64,000 bases of DNA from Pseudomonas nitroreducens (GTDB lineage: Bacteria; Pseudomonadota; Gammaproteobacteria; Pseudomonadales; Pseudomonadaceae). Of this stretch, positions 25,560 through 34,520 are shown piece after piece; positions within the stretch are counted from its first letter, which is position 1, and each line of letters begins with the position of its first letter. A program made the translations under genes and the position numbers. The stretch is taken from positions 62,001 to 126,000 of the forward strand of contig NZ_JACHLI010000007.1 in assembly GCF_014204515.1 (NCBI RefSeq), given 5' to 3'. Below the pieces are notes generated by a model. The model was not told where the DNA came from and did not search any database. It saw only the letters and a list, made by a program, of their open reading frames with translations.

Positions 25560-27359
25560 TCAACCCTCATTGGGTTGCGGCTTTACCGGAGCCTGCGCCG
25601 TGGCCGGCGCCTTGGCCTGGGTGGCGATCTCCTGCGGCGCAGCCTTGTCCTGCGGCAGCTTGTCGAACTCGTGCAGACCGTCCTTCGCGTAGGGGTCGCC
25701 GATCCAGCGTGGGGCATCGGTGAACTGCGCGTTGACCACACTCCGGGTCGGATCGAAGTGGTCGTAGCTCAGGCCGGCGAGGTCCGACAGCGTGTGGATC
25801 AGGTGCGAACTGCTGTACGAGCGGTTGGCCAGCGCCTGCAGGTTGCGCGGGTGCTCGGCCTGCCAGCTCGGCGAGGTCCAGACCATGAAGGGGATGGTGT
25901 ACATCGGCCGGGTCGGGTCCGTCTCGTTGCGGCCCAGGCGGTCGTGGTTGCCCGAGCTGTAGACCTCCTCGCCGTGGTCGGAGAGGTAGAGCATGAAGCC
26001 GTTGGCGTTGGACTCGGAGTAGCGCTTCATCAGGCTCGACACCACGAAGTCGTTGTAGCGCACTGCGTTGTCGTAGAAGTTGTAGGTCTCCACCTGGTCA
26101 TCCGACAGTGCCGCCGGCACGCCCTGGCGGTCCTTGAAGTAGGCGAACTCGTCCGGGTAGCGGTAGCGGTAGTCCATGTGCGTGCCCAGCAGGTGGATCA
26201 CGATGAACTTCTTCTGCGCCGGATCGCGCAGCGCCTTCTCGAACGGCGCCAGCACCACGCCGTCGTACTGGCTGGCGTTCTGGTTGCGCTGGTTGTTCAG
26301 GTACACCGGCTCGTCCGTCTGCTGGGAGAAGGTGGTGAGCATGGTGTTGCGCTTGGTCATCGTCTGCTGGTTGGTGATCCAGAAGGTCTTGTAGCCCGCC
26401 TGTTTCATCAGGTTGATCAGCGACGGATCGGTGAGGAACTTGTCCGGGTTCTGCTCATCGCCGAAGGTGAGGATCTGCTGCATCACCTCGATGGTGTAGG
26501 GGCGCGGCGCGACCACGTTGTTGAACACGGTCAGGTTCTCGCCGCCGGCCGCCAGGGCGTCGAGGTTGGGCGTGGTATCGCGGTTGTAGCCGTACAGGTG
26601 CATGTGCTGGCGGGTGGTGGATTCGCCCAGCACCAGCACCAGGGTGCGCGGCTCGTCGCCGCTGCTGTCCTTGAGGTTCTGCAGCGGCGGCAGGGAGGCG
26701 TTCTGCTGCAGCAGCTTCTGCATGTTGTCCAGCTGCTGGCGGTACTGGACGTAGCCGACCACCAGTTGCCAGGGAACCGCCGGCTCCATGCGCGATTGCA
26801 CCTTTTCCAGTGCCTGGGCGAAGGTGCGCTCCTGGGTGACCATCTGCTTGTAGAAGGGGTAGAACAGGTTCAGCACGACCAGCAGCACGGCCAGCGGCAC
26901 GCGGGCGTAGGCCGGCATGCTGATCGGGCGGATGCGCTTCCACAGCAGTACGGCGACCACGCTGTAGACCAGCAGGGCGAGGCACAGCCAGAGGCTGAAG
27001 TACTGGCTGAAGTACTCGCCGGCTTCGGCGGTGTTGGACTCGAACATCACGAAGATGACGCTCTGCGAGAACTCCTGCTTGTAGATGCCGAAGTAGCTCA
27101 GGCCCACCAGCGAGGCGCCCCACAGCACCAGGCCGATGAGTGCGGCGATGCCCCTGGTGAAGCGCGGCAGCAGCAGCGGCGGTGCGAGCCACAGGCTGCT
27201 GAGGAAGAAGGCGTCGCGGAAACCGGCGAAGCCGGTGGTGCCGCTGAACAGGATCAGCGCCTGGGTAACGCCGGAGAAGTACCAGAAGAACAGCAGGAGC
27301 CAGCCCAGGGCGGCCCAGTCCACGCCTTTGCGCGCTGCAGGAGAGTTGGTGTTCGACAC
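25560..27359 (-). CDS. cptA: Phosphoethanolamine transferase, CptA-type
   Basis: Inner-membrane EptA/CptA-family enzyme of 599 residues that moves phosphoethanolamine from phosphatidylethanolamine to LPS core or lipid A. Five hydrophobic segments occupy residues about 18-170. The periplasmic sulfatase-like domain has the nucleophile Thr248 in GESTTRQHMHLYGYNRDTTP, and zinc ligands in YLSDHGEEVYSSGNHD. The N-terminal FFWYFSGVTQ is characteristic of CptA. The C-terminus carries an extra Ala/Pro/Lys-rich tail of about 40 residues. It is followed by its own terminator and preceded by the Sel1 gene. Confidence 0.88.
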   Translation of the reverse strand: MSNTNSPAARKGVDWAALGWLLLFFWYFSGVTQALILFSGTTGFAGFRDAFFLSSLWLAPPLLLPRFTRGIAALIGLVLWGASLVGLSYFGIYKQEFSQSVIFVMFESNTAEAGEYFSQYFSLWLCLALLVYSVVAVLLWKRIRPISMPAYARVPLAVLLVVLNLFYPFYKQMVTQERTFAQALEKVQSRMEPAVPWQLVVGYVQYRQQLDNMQKLLQQNASLPPLQNLKDSSGDEPRTLVLVLGESTTRQHMHLYGYNRDTTPNLDALAAGGENLTVFNNVVAPRPYTIEVMQQILTFGDEQNPDKFLTDPSLINLMKQAGYKTFWITNQQTMTKRNTMLTTFSQQTDEPVYLNNQRNQNASQYDGVVLAPFEKALRDPAQKKFIVIHLLGTHMDYRYRYPDEFAYFKDRQGVPAALSDDQVETYNFYDNAVRYNDFVVSSLMKRYSESNANGFMLYLSDHGEEVYSSGNHDRLGRNETDPTRPMYTIPFMVWTSPSWQAEHPRNLQALANRSYSSSHLIHTLSDLAGLSYDHFDPTRSVVNAQFTDAPRWIGDPYAKDGLHEFDKLPQDKAAPQEIATQAKAPATAQAPVKPQPNEG

Positions 27360-27456
27360 TTGCGCCTCATTGTTGCCGGGCGGCCGCCGAAGGTTCCGGC
27401 AGCCAGGATGGCTGGCGAAGCTAGCAAAGCGTTGGTGAAAATTACGTCAAGGCGTG

Positions 27457-28251
27457 TCAGACGGCGCCCAGATGCTCGGCAAGTTGATGCAGGTCCGAGT
27501 CATCGCCCAGTTCGGCAGCCTTCTGGAAATAGGCCAGGGTCAGCTCTGAAAGGCTTGGTGGCATGGACGCGGCCAGTTGCTGGCGGGCGACCCGCAGGAA
27601 GTTCAGGTTGCCGCCCTGCAGCGCGCGCTCCAGCCAGATGCGCGCGGCTGGCAGGTCGCCGCGCTCGGCCAGCACCGAGGCGTGGCTGAACTGGCCGCGG
27701 AAATCCCCGGCCTCGGCTGACCGGCGGTACCACTGGTGCGCGCTTTCCAGGTTCTGCGGCGCCACCAGGCCTTCCTCGTGGAAGCGCCCGACCAGGTTCA
27801 TCGACTTGGCGTGACCCAGCGCTGCCGCGCTCTGATACAGCTCTAGCGCGCGGGCATCGTCGCGTGCCACGCCACGGCCGGTGGAGAGCAGGTTGGCCAG
27901 GTTGTACATCGCCCAGTCGAGCTTCTGCCGGGCCGCCAGCTCGTACTGGCGGGCGGCGGCGGCTTCGTCCCTGGCGCAGCCCCAGCCGTGCTCCAGGCAA
28001 CGCCCGAGCATGTTGCGCGCCATGGCGTGGCCACGGTCGGCGGCGAGGCTGAACCAGGTCACTGCCAGGGGCACGTCCTGCTCGATGCCGTGGCCGTCGA
28101 GGAGGATCTGCCCGAGCAGGGCCTGGGCTTCGAGGTCGCCCTCGCGGGCCCCGGCGAGGATCAGCCGGGCGGTCTGCCGCGGGTCGTCGGCCAACTGGCC
28201 GGTGAGGTCTTCGACGTTGATTTCTTCAGTGCGACGCAGGACGAAACTCAT
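27457..28251 (-). CDS. Sel1-repeat (TPR-like) protein
   Basis: A 264-residue protein with at least four Sel1-like repeats between about residues 55 and 210, with cores such as QALLGQILLDGHGIEQD, ARNMLGRCLEHGWGCARD and AMYNLANLLSTGRGVARD. There is no signal peptide, so it is probably cytoplasmic. It lies 6 bp after piuC and before cptA; the piuC-sel1 pair is conserved with P. aeruginosa. Such repeats mediate protein contacts; a specific role in iron uptake is not established. Confidence 0.85.
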   Translation of the reverse strand: MSFVLRRTEEINVEDLTGQLADDPRQTARLILAGAREGDLEAQALLGQILLDGHGIEQDVPLAVTWFSLAADRGHAMARNMLGRCLEHGWGCARDEAAAARQYELAARQKLDWAMYNLANLLSTGRGVARDDARALELYQSAAALGHAKSMNLVGRFHEEGLVAPQNLESAHQWYRRSAEAGDFRGQFSHASVLAERGDLPAARIWLERALQGGNLNFLRVARQQLAASMPPSLSELTLAYFQKAAELGDDSDLHQLAEHLGAV

Positions 28252-28257
28252 GGCAGG

Positions 28258-28938
28258 TCAGACGTCCACCCAGCGGCGCAGCAGGTTGTGGTAGGTGCCG
28301 GTCAGCTCGATCAGCGCCGGATGGTCCGGCACGTCACGGGTCAGCGCCTGGATCGACTGGTCCATCTGGAACAGCAGGGCGCGCTGGCTGTCCTCGCGTA
28401 CCAGGCTCTGCGTCCAGAAGAACGAGGCGATGCGCGCGCCGCGGGTCACCGGGTTGACCTTGTGCAGGCTGGTGGCGGGGTAGAGCACCAGGTCGCCGGC
28501 CGGCAGCTTGACCTGCTGGGTGCCGTAGGTGTCCTGGATCACCAGTTCGCCGCCGTCGTAGTCGTCCGGGTCGCTGAAGAACAGCGTCGAGGACACGTCG
28601 GTACGAACCCGCTCGCGGCCGCCCTGGGTATCGCGCACGGCGTTGTCGATGTGGAAGTCGAAGGAGCCGCCACCGGTGTAGAGGTTGAACAGCGGCGGGA
28701 AGACCTTGCTCGGCAGCGCTGCCGACTGGAACAGCGGGTTGCTCCACAGGCGCTGCAGCATGGCTTCGCCGATCTCGCGGGCCAGCGGGTGGTCCTGCGG
28801 CAGTTGCAGGTTGTGCTTGGCGCGGGACGATTGGTAGCCGGCGGTGACCTTGCCGTCGGCCCATTCGGCCTGCTCCAGGGCAGCGCGGATGCGCGTCACC
28901 TCATCGCGGGTGAAGACGCCGGGAATGTGCAGCAGCAT
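28258..28938 (-). CDS. piuC: PKHD-type Fe(II)/2-oxoglutarate hydroxylase PiuC
   Basis: Cytoplasmic dioxygenase of 226 residues in the PiuC/YbiX family. The iron ligands are the HxD pair in FDFHIDNAVRD and the distal His in LYPATSLHKVNPVTRG, with the 2-oxoglutarate Arg shortly after. The gene is divergent from the siderophore receptor piuA and shares a Fur-box-like sequence with it. In pseudomonads it is iron-regulated and found next to TonB receptors used by siderophore-drug conjugates; its substrate is not firmly known. Confidence 0.92.
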   Translation of the reverse strand: MLLHIPGVFTRDEVTRIRAALEQAEWADGKVTAGYQSSRAKHNLQLPQDHPLAREIGEAMLQRLWSNPLFQSAALPSKVFPPLFNLYTGGGSFDFHIDNAVRDTQGGRERVRTDVSSTLFFSDPDDYDGGELVIQDTYGTQQVKLPAGDLVLYPATSLHKVNPVTRGARIASFFWTQSLVREDSQRALLFQMDQSIQALTRDVPDHPALIELTGTYHNLLRRWVDV

Positions 28939-28967
28939 GGGGCGATTCCGTCAGAACTGGATAATTT

Positions 28968-28986
28968 GCCAATGATAATGATTTGC
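28968..28986. promoter_or_regulatory. Fur-box-like site between piuC and piuA
   Basis: The sequence CCAATGATAATGATTTGCA contains the GATAATGAT core of the Fur consensus with a partly matching second half. It sits 30-48 bp before the piuC start and about 155 bp before piuA, so it could control piuC directly and piuA through a longer leader. The assignment rests on match and context. Confidence 0.65.
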
Positions 28987-29139
28987 AACATATCGGTACA
29001 CCGGCATACCCCTACTTCCGACAGGGAGAAAGTGTAAATGTTGTAAATCATATGCGTATAGGAATGTTTGCGAATTGATGCAGCTTCTCAATTGCAATAG
29101 ATTGCGCGGCCTTCATGAGCCCCTGGGGAGGGAGTTTCG

Positions 29140-31443
29140 ATGTCGCGTCAATCCACCGAGTTCGCCGGCAGCAAGCCGCGTCTGCTGGTTTCCGCCGTCG
29201 GCGTGGCGATCACCGCCATGTCCGGCACCCACCTGGCCCACGCCGCCGAGGCGTCGGACAAGAAGTCCGGCCAGGACGTGCTGTCCCTGGACGCCGACAC
29301 CGTCGTCGGCCAGCAGCAGGACCCGACCACCTACAACGTCGAGAAGTCCGCGTCGAAGAAGTACACCGCGCCGCTGCTGGATACGCCGCGCTCGGTCACC
29401 GTGGTGCCGCAACAGGTGATCAAGGACACCGGCGCGCTGACCCTGCAGGACGCCCTGCGTACCGTGCCGGGCATCACTTTCGGCGCCGGTGAGGGTGGCA
29501 ACCCGACGGGTGACCGTCCGTTCATCCGTGGCTTCGACGCGCAGAGCGACACCTATGTGGACGGCGTCCGCGACACCGGCGCGCAGTCCCGCGAGGTCTT
29601 CAACCTCGAGCAGATCGAAGTCAGCAAGGGCCCGAACTCGGCCTTCGGCGGCCGCGGCTCCGCCGGTGGCAGCCTGAACCTGATCAGCAAGCAGGCCAAG
29701 GCCGGCAACTTCACCGACGGCAGCTTCACCTACGGTTCCGACCAGACCCGTCGCTACACCCTGGACACCAACCAGGAGTTCCTCGACGGCAACGCCGCCT
29801 TCCGCCTCAACCTGATGACCCACGACCAGAACGTCGCCGGTCGCCAGGCGGTGGACGCCAGCCGCTGGGGCATCGCGCCGTCCGTGACCTTCGGCCTCAA
29901 CGGCCCGACCCGCGTGACCGTCAGCCACTACCACCTGGAAAGCGACGACACCCCGGACTCGGGCATCCCGTACGCCAAGAGCGCCGACCGCAGCAAGCAC
30001 AACCCCGACAAGCCGGTGAACGTCGACCGCGACAACTACTACGGCCTGGAGGATCGCGACTTCCAGAAGAGCCGCATCGACACCAGCACCATCACCTTCG
30101 AGCAGGACTTCAACGACAACCTGAGCCTGCGCAACACCACGCGCTACGGCACGGCGCACCAGGACTACATCTGGACCCAGCCCGACGACAGCCAGGGCAA
30201 CATCAACAACGGCACGGTCTGGCGGCGCAACAACAACCGCATCAGCACCACCACCACCGCGACCAACCAGACCGACCTGTTCGGCGAGTTCTACCTGGGC
30301 GGCTTCAAGAACAGCTTCACCACCGGCCTGGAGTTCACCCGCGAAGACAGCAAGCGCGACGGCTACACGGTGAACACCAACACCGGTTCCAGCGCTGGCG
30401 CCAACAAGTGCCGCCCGGCCATCGTCGGCGCGCCCAGCGGCTACAACTGCACCAGCCTGGAAAACCCCAACCCGCACGATCCGTGGAACGGCAGCATCGT
30501 CCGCAACTACAAGCCGCTGAACACCGTCGCCACTACCAAGGCGATCTACGGCTTCGACACCATCGACCTGAACGAGCAGTGGCAGGTCAACCTCGGCGCG
30601 CGCTTCGACAGCTTCGAGACCACCGCGAAGAACCACGGCGTGAGCCCGACCACCAAGTTCGAGGACAGCTCCAGCTTCTGGAACTGGCAGGCCGGCGTGG
30701 TCTACAAGCCGGCGCCCAACGGCAGCATCTATGCGTCCTACGCCACTTCCGCAACGCCGCCGGGCTCGATGCTGGACAACGGTGATACCGGCAACGCCGT
30801 CGACACCTTCGCGGTGAAGAACAACCTGGAGCCGGAAGAAACCACCAACTACGAAATCGGCACCAAGTGGAACTTCCTCGACGAGCGCCTGGAGCTGACC
30901 GCAGCGATCTTCCGCACCGACAAGGACAACGCCCGCGTACTGGTCTCCAACCAGACCTACGACAACGCTGGCCAGTCCCGCGTCGACGGCATCGAGCTGT
31001 CCGCCAGCGGCAAGCTGACCGACAAGTGGAAGGTCTTCGCCGGCTACAGCTACCTCGACAGCGAGCTGGTCAAGGCGGGCAAGTCCGGTCGTAGCGGCAC
31101 GGTGAACGCCGCCGCCGCCTCCAACGACGGCAACCGGATGCCCAACACCCCGGAAAACAGCTTCAGCCTGTGGACCACCTACGACGTACTGCCCAACGCC
31201 ACCATCGGCGGCGGCACCTTCTACGTCGACAAGGTCTACGGCGACGTGGCCAACACCATGTATGTCCCGGACTACTGGCGCTACGACGCGATGGCCGCCT
31301 ACAAGCTGAGCAAGAACGTCGACTTCCAGCTCAACGTGCAGAACGTCTTCGACAAGAAGTACTTCGACAAGGCCTATGCCGCGCACTACGCGTCGCAGGC
31401 GGCCGGCCGCACCGTGCTGCTGTCCACCAACTTCCACTTCTAA
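29140..31443 (+). CDS. piuA: TonB-dependent siderophore receptor PiuA
   Basis: Outer-membrane receptor of 767 residues. The signal peptide ends at about residue 37 (THLAHA-AEA). The plug domain holds LLDTPRSVTVVPQQVIKD and the GGRGSAGGSLNLISK loop. The beta-barrel runs to the terminal QAAGRTVLLSTNFHF, ending in aromatic Phe as outer-membrane proteins do. The GGGAGGGAG Shine-Dalgarno is 6 nt before the ATG. PiuA imports catechol-type siderophores. The piuC-piuA-piuB order is that of P. aeruginosa. Confidence 0.95.
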   Translation: MSRQSTEFAGSKPRLLVSAVGVAITAMSGTHLAHAAEASDKKSGQDVLSLDADTVVGQQQDPTTYNVEKSASKKYTAPLLDTPRSVTVVPQQVIKDTGALTLQDALRTVPGITFGAGEGGNPTGDRPFIRGFDAQSDTYVDGVRDTGAQSREVFNLEQIEVSKGPNSAFGGRGSAGGSLNLISKQAKAGNFTDGSFTYGSDQTRRYTLDTNQEFLDGNAAFRLNLMTHDQNVAGRQAVDASRWGIAPSVTFGLNGPTRVTVSHYHLESDDTPDSGIPYAKSADRSKHNPDKPVNVDRDNYYGLEDRDFQKSRIDTSTITFEQDFNDNLSLRNTTRYGTAHQDYIWTQPDDSQGNINNGTVWRRNNNRISTTTTATNQTDLFGEFYLGGFKNSFTTGLEFTREDSKRDGYTVNTNTGSSAGANKCRPAIVGAPSGYNCTSLENPNPHDPWNGSIVRNYKPLNTVATTKAIYGFDTIDLNEQWQVNLGARFDSFETTAKNHGVSPTTKFEDSSSFWNWQAGVVYKPAPNGSIYASYATSATPPGSMLDNGDTGNAVDTFAVKNNLEPEETTNYEIGTKWNFLDERLELTAAIFRTDKDNARVLVSNQTYDNAGQSRVDGIELSASGKLTDKWKVFAGYSYLDSELVKAGKSGRSGTVNAAAASNDGNRMPNTPENSFSLWTTYDVLPNATIGGGTFYVDKVYGDVANTMYVPDYWRYDAMAAYKLSKNVDFQLNVQNVFDKKYFDKAYAAHYASQAAGRTVLLSTNFHF

Positions 31444-31465
31444 GGTCGCGCAACGCTGGTGACCC

Positions 31466-31493
31466 GCCCCGGCCGATGCTCCTTGGCCGGGGC
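31466..31493 (+). terminator. Rho-independent terminator of piuA
   Basis: GCCCCGGCC and GGCCGGGGC form a 9-bp stem with a 10-nt loop, followed by TTTTCT. It starts 23 bp after the piuA stop. Confidence 0.85.
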
Positions 31494-31569
31494 TTTTCTA
31501 TATCCGGGCCTTGGCTTGTCCGCCGCAGGTAAGGCCAGGGTAAAGATTGTTAAATCGGCTGCGCTTGCG

Positions 31570-31588
31570 AGCCATTCTCATTAAAATG
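31570..31588 (+). promoter_or_regulatory. Weak Fur-box-like sequence before piuB
   Basis: AGCCATTCTCATTAAAATG contains CATTCTCATT, the half-site pattern common in Pseudomonas Fur boxes, about 40 bp before the piuB start. Only one half matches well. It is supported mainly by the iron-related function of piuB. Confidence 0.4.
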
Positions 31589-31626
31589 CCCGCCCTGCGT
31601 GATGGGTGTCCGAAGGTGAAGCCGCG

Positions 31627-34179
31627 GTGTTGAAGAAAGTCCTGTTCCAGTTGCATTGGCTGTTCGGCATCAGCGCAGGTCTGGTGCTGGCGCTGATGGG
31701 CATCACCGGGGCGATGCTGTCGTTCCAGGATGAAATCCTGCGCGCCATCAACCCCGACAGTCTCGTCGTGGAAAAGCGTGCCGCCGCCGTGCTGCCGATG
31801 GACGAACTGATCCACCGGGTGGAGAGCGCCGAGCCGGGCAGGAAGGTCGCCTTCCTCTGGCTGAAGACCGAGGGCGTGGAGTCCGCGCGTATCTTCTTCA
31901 CCCCGCCGCCGGGCCAGCGCCGTGGCGAATCGCGCTACGTCGACCCGTACACCGCACAGGCACTGCCCGCGCCGGTGGGCGAGGGCGCCTTCATGTTCAT
32001 CATGCAGCTGCACCGCTTCCTCGCCGCCGGCGAAGTCGGGCAGCGGATCACTGCCGCCTGCACCCTGATCCTGATCTTCTTCTGCCTCTCCGGTCTGTAC
32101 CTGCGCTGGCCGCGCCAGGCGCTGAACTGGCGTACCTGGCTGACCTTCGACTGGGCGAAGAAGGGCCGCGCCTTCAACTGGGACCTGCACGCCGTGGCCG
32201 GTACCTGGTGCCTGATGTTCTACCTGCTGGCCTCGCTGACCGGCCTGTACTGGTCCTACGAGTGGTACCGCAACGGCCTGTTCAAGCTGCTCGACGACGC
32301 CCCCGCCGGCCAGGCCAAGGGCGGCCAGCGTGGCGGCGGCAAGCGCGGCCCGGCGCCGGAAGGCCCGCCGCCGGTAGTGGACGCCAGCGCCATCTGGAAC
32401 ACCATCCAGCAGACCGGCGGCGCCGCCATGACCGCCTACAACCTGCGCCTGCCGCCGGTGAAGGGCCAGCCGGCCACCGTGTTCTACCTCCTCGATGACG
32501 CCGCCCACGAGCGCGCCTTCAACGAGATGACCATCGACCCGGCCACCGGCAAGCTGCTGGGCGATCGCCGCTACAACGACAGCAGCGCCGGCAAGCAACT
32601 GCTCACCAGCGTCTACGCCCTGCACGTGGGCAGCTACTTCGGCCTCACCGGGCGCATCCTGATGATGCTCGCCAGCCTCGCCATGCCGCTGTTCTTCATC
32701 ACCGGCTGGCTGCTCTACCTCGACCGCCGACGCAAGAAACGCGCGGCGCTGGCCGCCCGTGGCGCACTGGATAACAGCGCAGGCGGCGCCGACTCCTGGC
32801 TGGTGGGCTACGCCAGCCAGAGCGGTTTCGCCGAGCAACTCGCCTGGCAGAGCGCCGGCCAGCTGCAGGCCGCCGGGTTGCCGGTGCGCGTCGAGCCGCT
32901 GGGCAAGCTCGACCGCGCGCAGCTGGAGCAGACCCGCAACGCGCTGTTCGTGGTCAGCACCTTCGGCGAAGGCGAAGCGCCGGACAGCGCCCGCGGCTTC
33001 GAGCGCCAGGTGCTAGGCCAGGCCCTGGGTCTCAATGACCTGCGTTTTGCCATGCTGTCCCTGGGCGACCGCCAGTACGAACACTTCTGCGGCTTCGCCC
33101 GGCGTCTGCAGGGTTGGCTGCAAGGGCAGGGCGCGCGCCCGCTGTTCGATGGCGTGGAAGTGGACAACGGCGACGCCGCCGCGCTGCACGACTGGCAGGT
33201 GCGCCTGGCCGAACTGTCCGGTGGCGCGCCGCAGGTGGCGTTCACCGCGCCGGCCTTCGAGGTCTGGACGCTGAGCGGCCGCGAGCACCTCAACCCAGGC
33301 AGCCAGGGCGAATCCACGTGGCTGCTGCGCCTGAGCGCACCGAGCGATTCGCAGATCGACTGGGCTGCCGGCGATCTGGTGGAAATCATCCCGCGCCAAC
33401 CGGACGTCCTCGTCGCCCGCTGGCTCGAACGGCTTGGCCTGGATGGCGCCGCGAAGGTGCAGGTGGATGGCCTGGCCATGCCGCTCAAGGACGCCCTGGC
33501 CGGCTGCCTGCTGCCGGGCAACCTCGAACACCTGGTCGGCCAGCATGGCCAGGCGGTCTACGACGCGCTGATCAAGCTCTCGGTGCGCCAGTACTCCATC
33601 GCCTCGCTGCGCAGCGAAGGCGCCCTGGAGCTGATCGTCCGCCAGGAGCAGCACGCCGACGGCTCGCTGGGCATCTGCTCCGGCTGGCTGACCGAGTACT
33701 TGCCAGTGGATGGCAACCTGCTGCTGCGCCTGCGCCGCAACCGCAGCTTCCACCTGAGTGAGGAGGATCGCCCGCTGATCCTGATCGGCAACGGCACCGG
33801 CATCGCCGGCCTGCGCGCGCTGTTGCAGGCGAGCGTCGCCGAGGGCCGTTCGCGCAACTGGCTGCTGTTCGGTGAGCGCAACATCGCCCACGATTTCTAC
33901 TGCCGCGAGGAGCTGGAAGGCATGCTCGCGCGTGGTGAACTGCAGCGTCTGGACGTCGCCTTCTCCCGCGATCAGGCCGAGAAAATCTATGTGCAGGACC
34001 GCCTGCGCGCCAGCGGTGAAGTGCTCGCCCAGTGGCTCGACGACGGCGCCGTGATTTACGTCTGCGGCAGCCTGCAGGGCATGGCCGAAGGCGTCGACCG
34101 CGCCCTGCGCGAGATGCTCGGCGATGCCGCGGTCGAGGCGCTGCTGGAGAGCGGGCGCTATCGCCGCGACGTTTATTGA
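31627..34179 (+). CDS. piuB: PepSY/flavoprotein oxidoreductase PiuB
   Basis: Inner-membrane iron-reductase-like protein of 850 residues. The N-terminal ~370 residues are a PepSY_TM domain with four hydrophobic helices (QLHWLFGISAGLVLALMGITGAMLSF first). Residues from about 390 form a flavodoxin domain (VGYASQSGFAEQLA; VVSTFGEGEAPDSA). The rest is a sulfite/P450-reductase-like FAD/NADPH module with RQYSIAS and the GNGTGIAGLRALLQ nucleotide motif. It probably reduces siderophore-bound iron in the periplasm with cytoplasmic NADPH. A longer frame starts GTG at 31606; the GTG at 31627 is preferred because GAAGGTGA sits 7 nt before it. Confidence 0.88.
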   Translation: MLKKVLFQLHWLFGISAGLVLALMGITGAMLSFQDEILRAINPDSLVVEKRAAAVLPMDELIHRVESAEPGRKVAFLWLKTEGVESARIFFTPPPGQRRGESRYVDPYTAQALPAPVGEGAFMFIMQLHRFLAAGEVGQRITAACTLILIFFCLSGLYLRWPRQALNWRTWLTFDWAKKGRAFNWDLHAVAGTWCLMFYLLASLTGLYWSYEWYRNGLFKLLDDAPAGQAKGGQRGGGKRGPAPEGPPPVVDASAIWNTIQQTGGAAMTAYNLRLPPVKGQPATVFYLLDDAAHERAFNEMTIDPATGKLLGDRRYNDSSAGKQLLTSVYALHVGSYFGLTGRILMMLASLAMPLFFITGWLLYLDRRRKKRAALAARGALDNSAGGADSWLVGYASQSGFAEQLAWQSAGQLQAAGLPVRVEPLGKLDRAQLEQTRNALFVVSTFGEGEAPDSARGFERQVLGQALGLNDLRFAMLSLGDRQYEHFCGFARRLQGWLQGQGARPLFDGVEVDNGDAAALHDWQVRLAELSGGAPQVAFTAPAFEVWTLSGREHLNPGSQGESTWLLRLSAPSDSQIDWAAGDLVEIIPRQPDVLVARWLERLGLDGAAKVQVDGLAMPLKDALAGCLLPGNLEHLVGQHGQAVYDALIKLSVRQYSIASLRSEGALELIVRQEQHADGSLGICSGWLTEYLPVDGNLLLRLRRNRSFHLSEEDRPLILIGNGTGIAGLRALLQASVAEGRSRNWLLFGERNIAHDFYCREELEGMLARGELQRLDVAFSRDQAEKIYVQDRLRASGEVLAQWLDDGAVIYVCGSLQGMAEGVDRALREMLGDAAVEALLESGRYRRDVY

Positions 34180-34199
34180 TCCGACGCTGGGTGTAGCCA

Positions 34200-34278
34200 A
34201 TCGCGGACGGAGTCCGCTCCTACGAATACCGGTTGGCACAAGGTGTAACCCGGCGTAGGAGCGGACTCCGTCCGCGAT
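34200..34278. repeat. Two REP arms in outward orientation
   Basis: The arm at 34200-34223 reads ATCGCGGACGGAGTCCGC and that at 34255-34278 its inverse, with 31 nt between. The order is reversed relative to the usual REPIN, so the two heads point away from each other. This may be two halves of different REPINs. Confidence 0.85.
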
Positions 34279-34300
34279 GTCTTCCCCCGGCACACCAACA

Positions 34301-34330
34301 AAAAGGCCCCCGCCAATGCGGAGGCCTTCT
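34301..34330. terminator. Duplicated (outer) terminator copy between piuB and lpxO
   Basis: AAAAGGCCCCCGCCAATGCGGAGGCCTT forms an AAGGCC/GGCCTT plus CGC/GCG stem. It is a near copy of the hairpin at 34464-34493, offset by 163 bp, with a palindromic element between them. Confidence 0.75.
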
Positions 34331-34361
34331 TGATTTCAGGACCTGGCTCAGATCCAGTTTC

Positions 34362-34436
34362 GTAGGGCGCATAACGCGCCAGCGTAATCCGCCGATGGGC
34401 AGCCGGCGGATAACCTGTTCCAGGTTATTCGCCCTA
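34362..34436. repeat. Palindromic intergenic element, GTAGGGCGCATAACG family (copy B)
   Basis: Begins GTAGGGCGCATAACGCG and ends GGTTATTCGCCCTAC, with the internal GGATAACCTGTTCCAGGTTAT stem shared with copy A. It is flanked on both sides by the same terminator hairpin, the same arrangement as at prfC. Confidence 0.85.
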
Positions 34437-34463
34437 CGCAGGGCTCCTCCAATGGCGCGAACA

Positions 34464-34493
34464 AAAAGGCCCCCGCGAATGCGGAGGCCTTTT
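34464..34493 (-). terminator. Terminator of lpxO (inner copy)
   Basis: AAAAGGCC(CCCGC GAAT GCGGA)GGCCTTTT makes a long stem about 28 bp after the lpxO stop. On the minus strand it ends in TTTTTG. The symmetric A and T runs would let it serve both convergent genes. Confidence 0.88.
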
Positions 34494-34520
34494 GCTAGGA
34501 GGGCGCTTAAACCCTGCGCC

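Noticed and set aside
25161..27689. 842-codon + strand frame opposite cptA
   Set aside because: Begins in the structured repeat and continues antisense to the CptA catalytic domain; no recognisable features.
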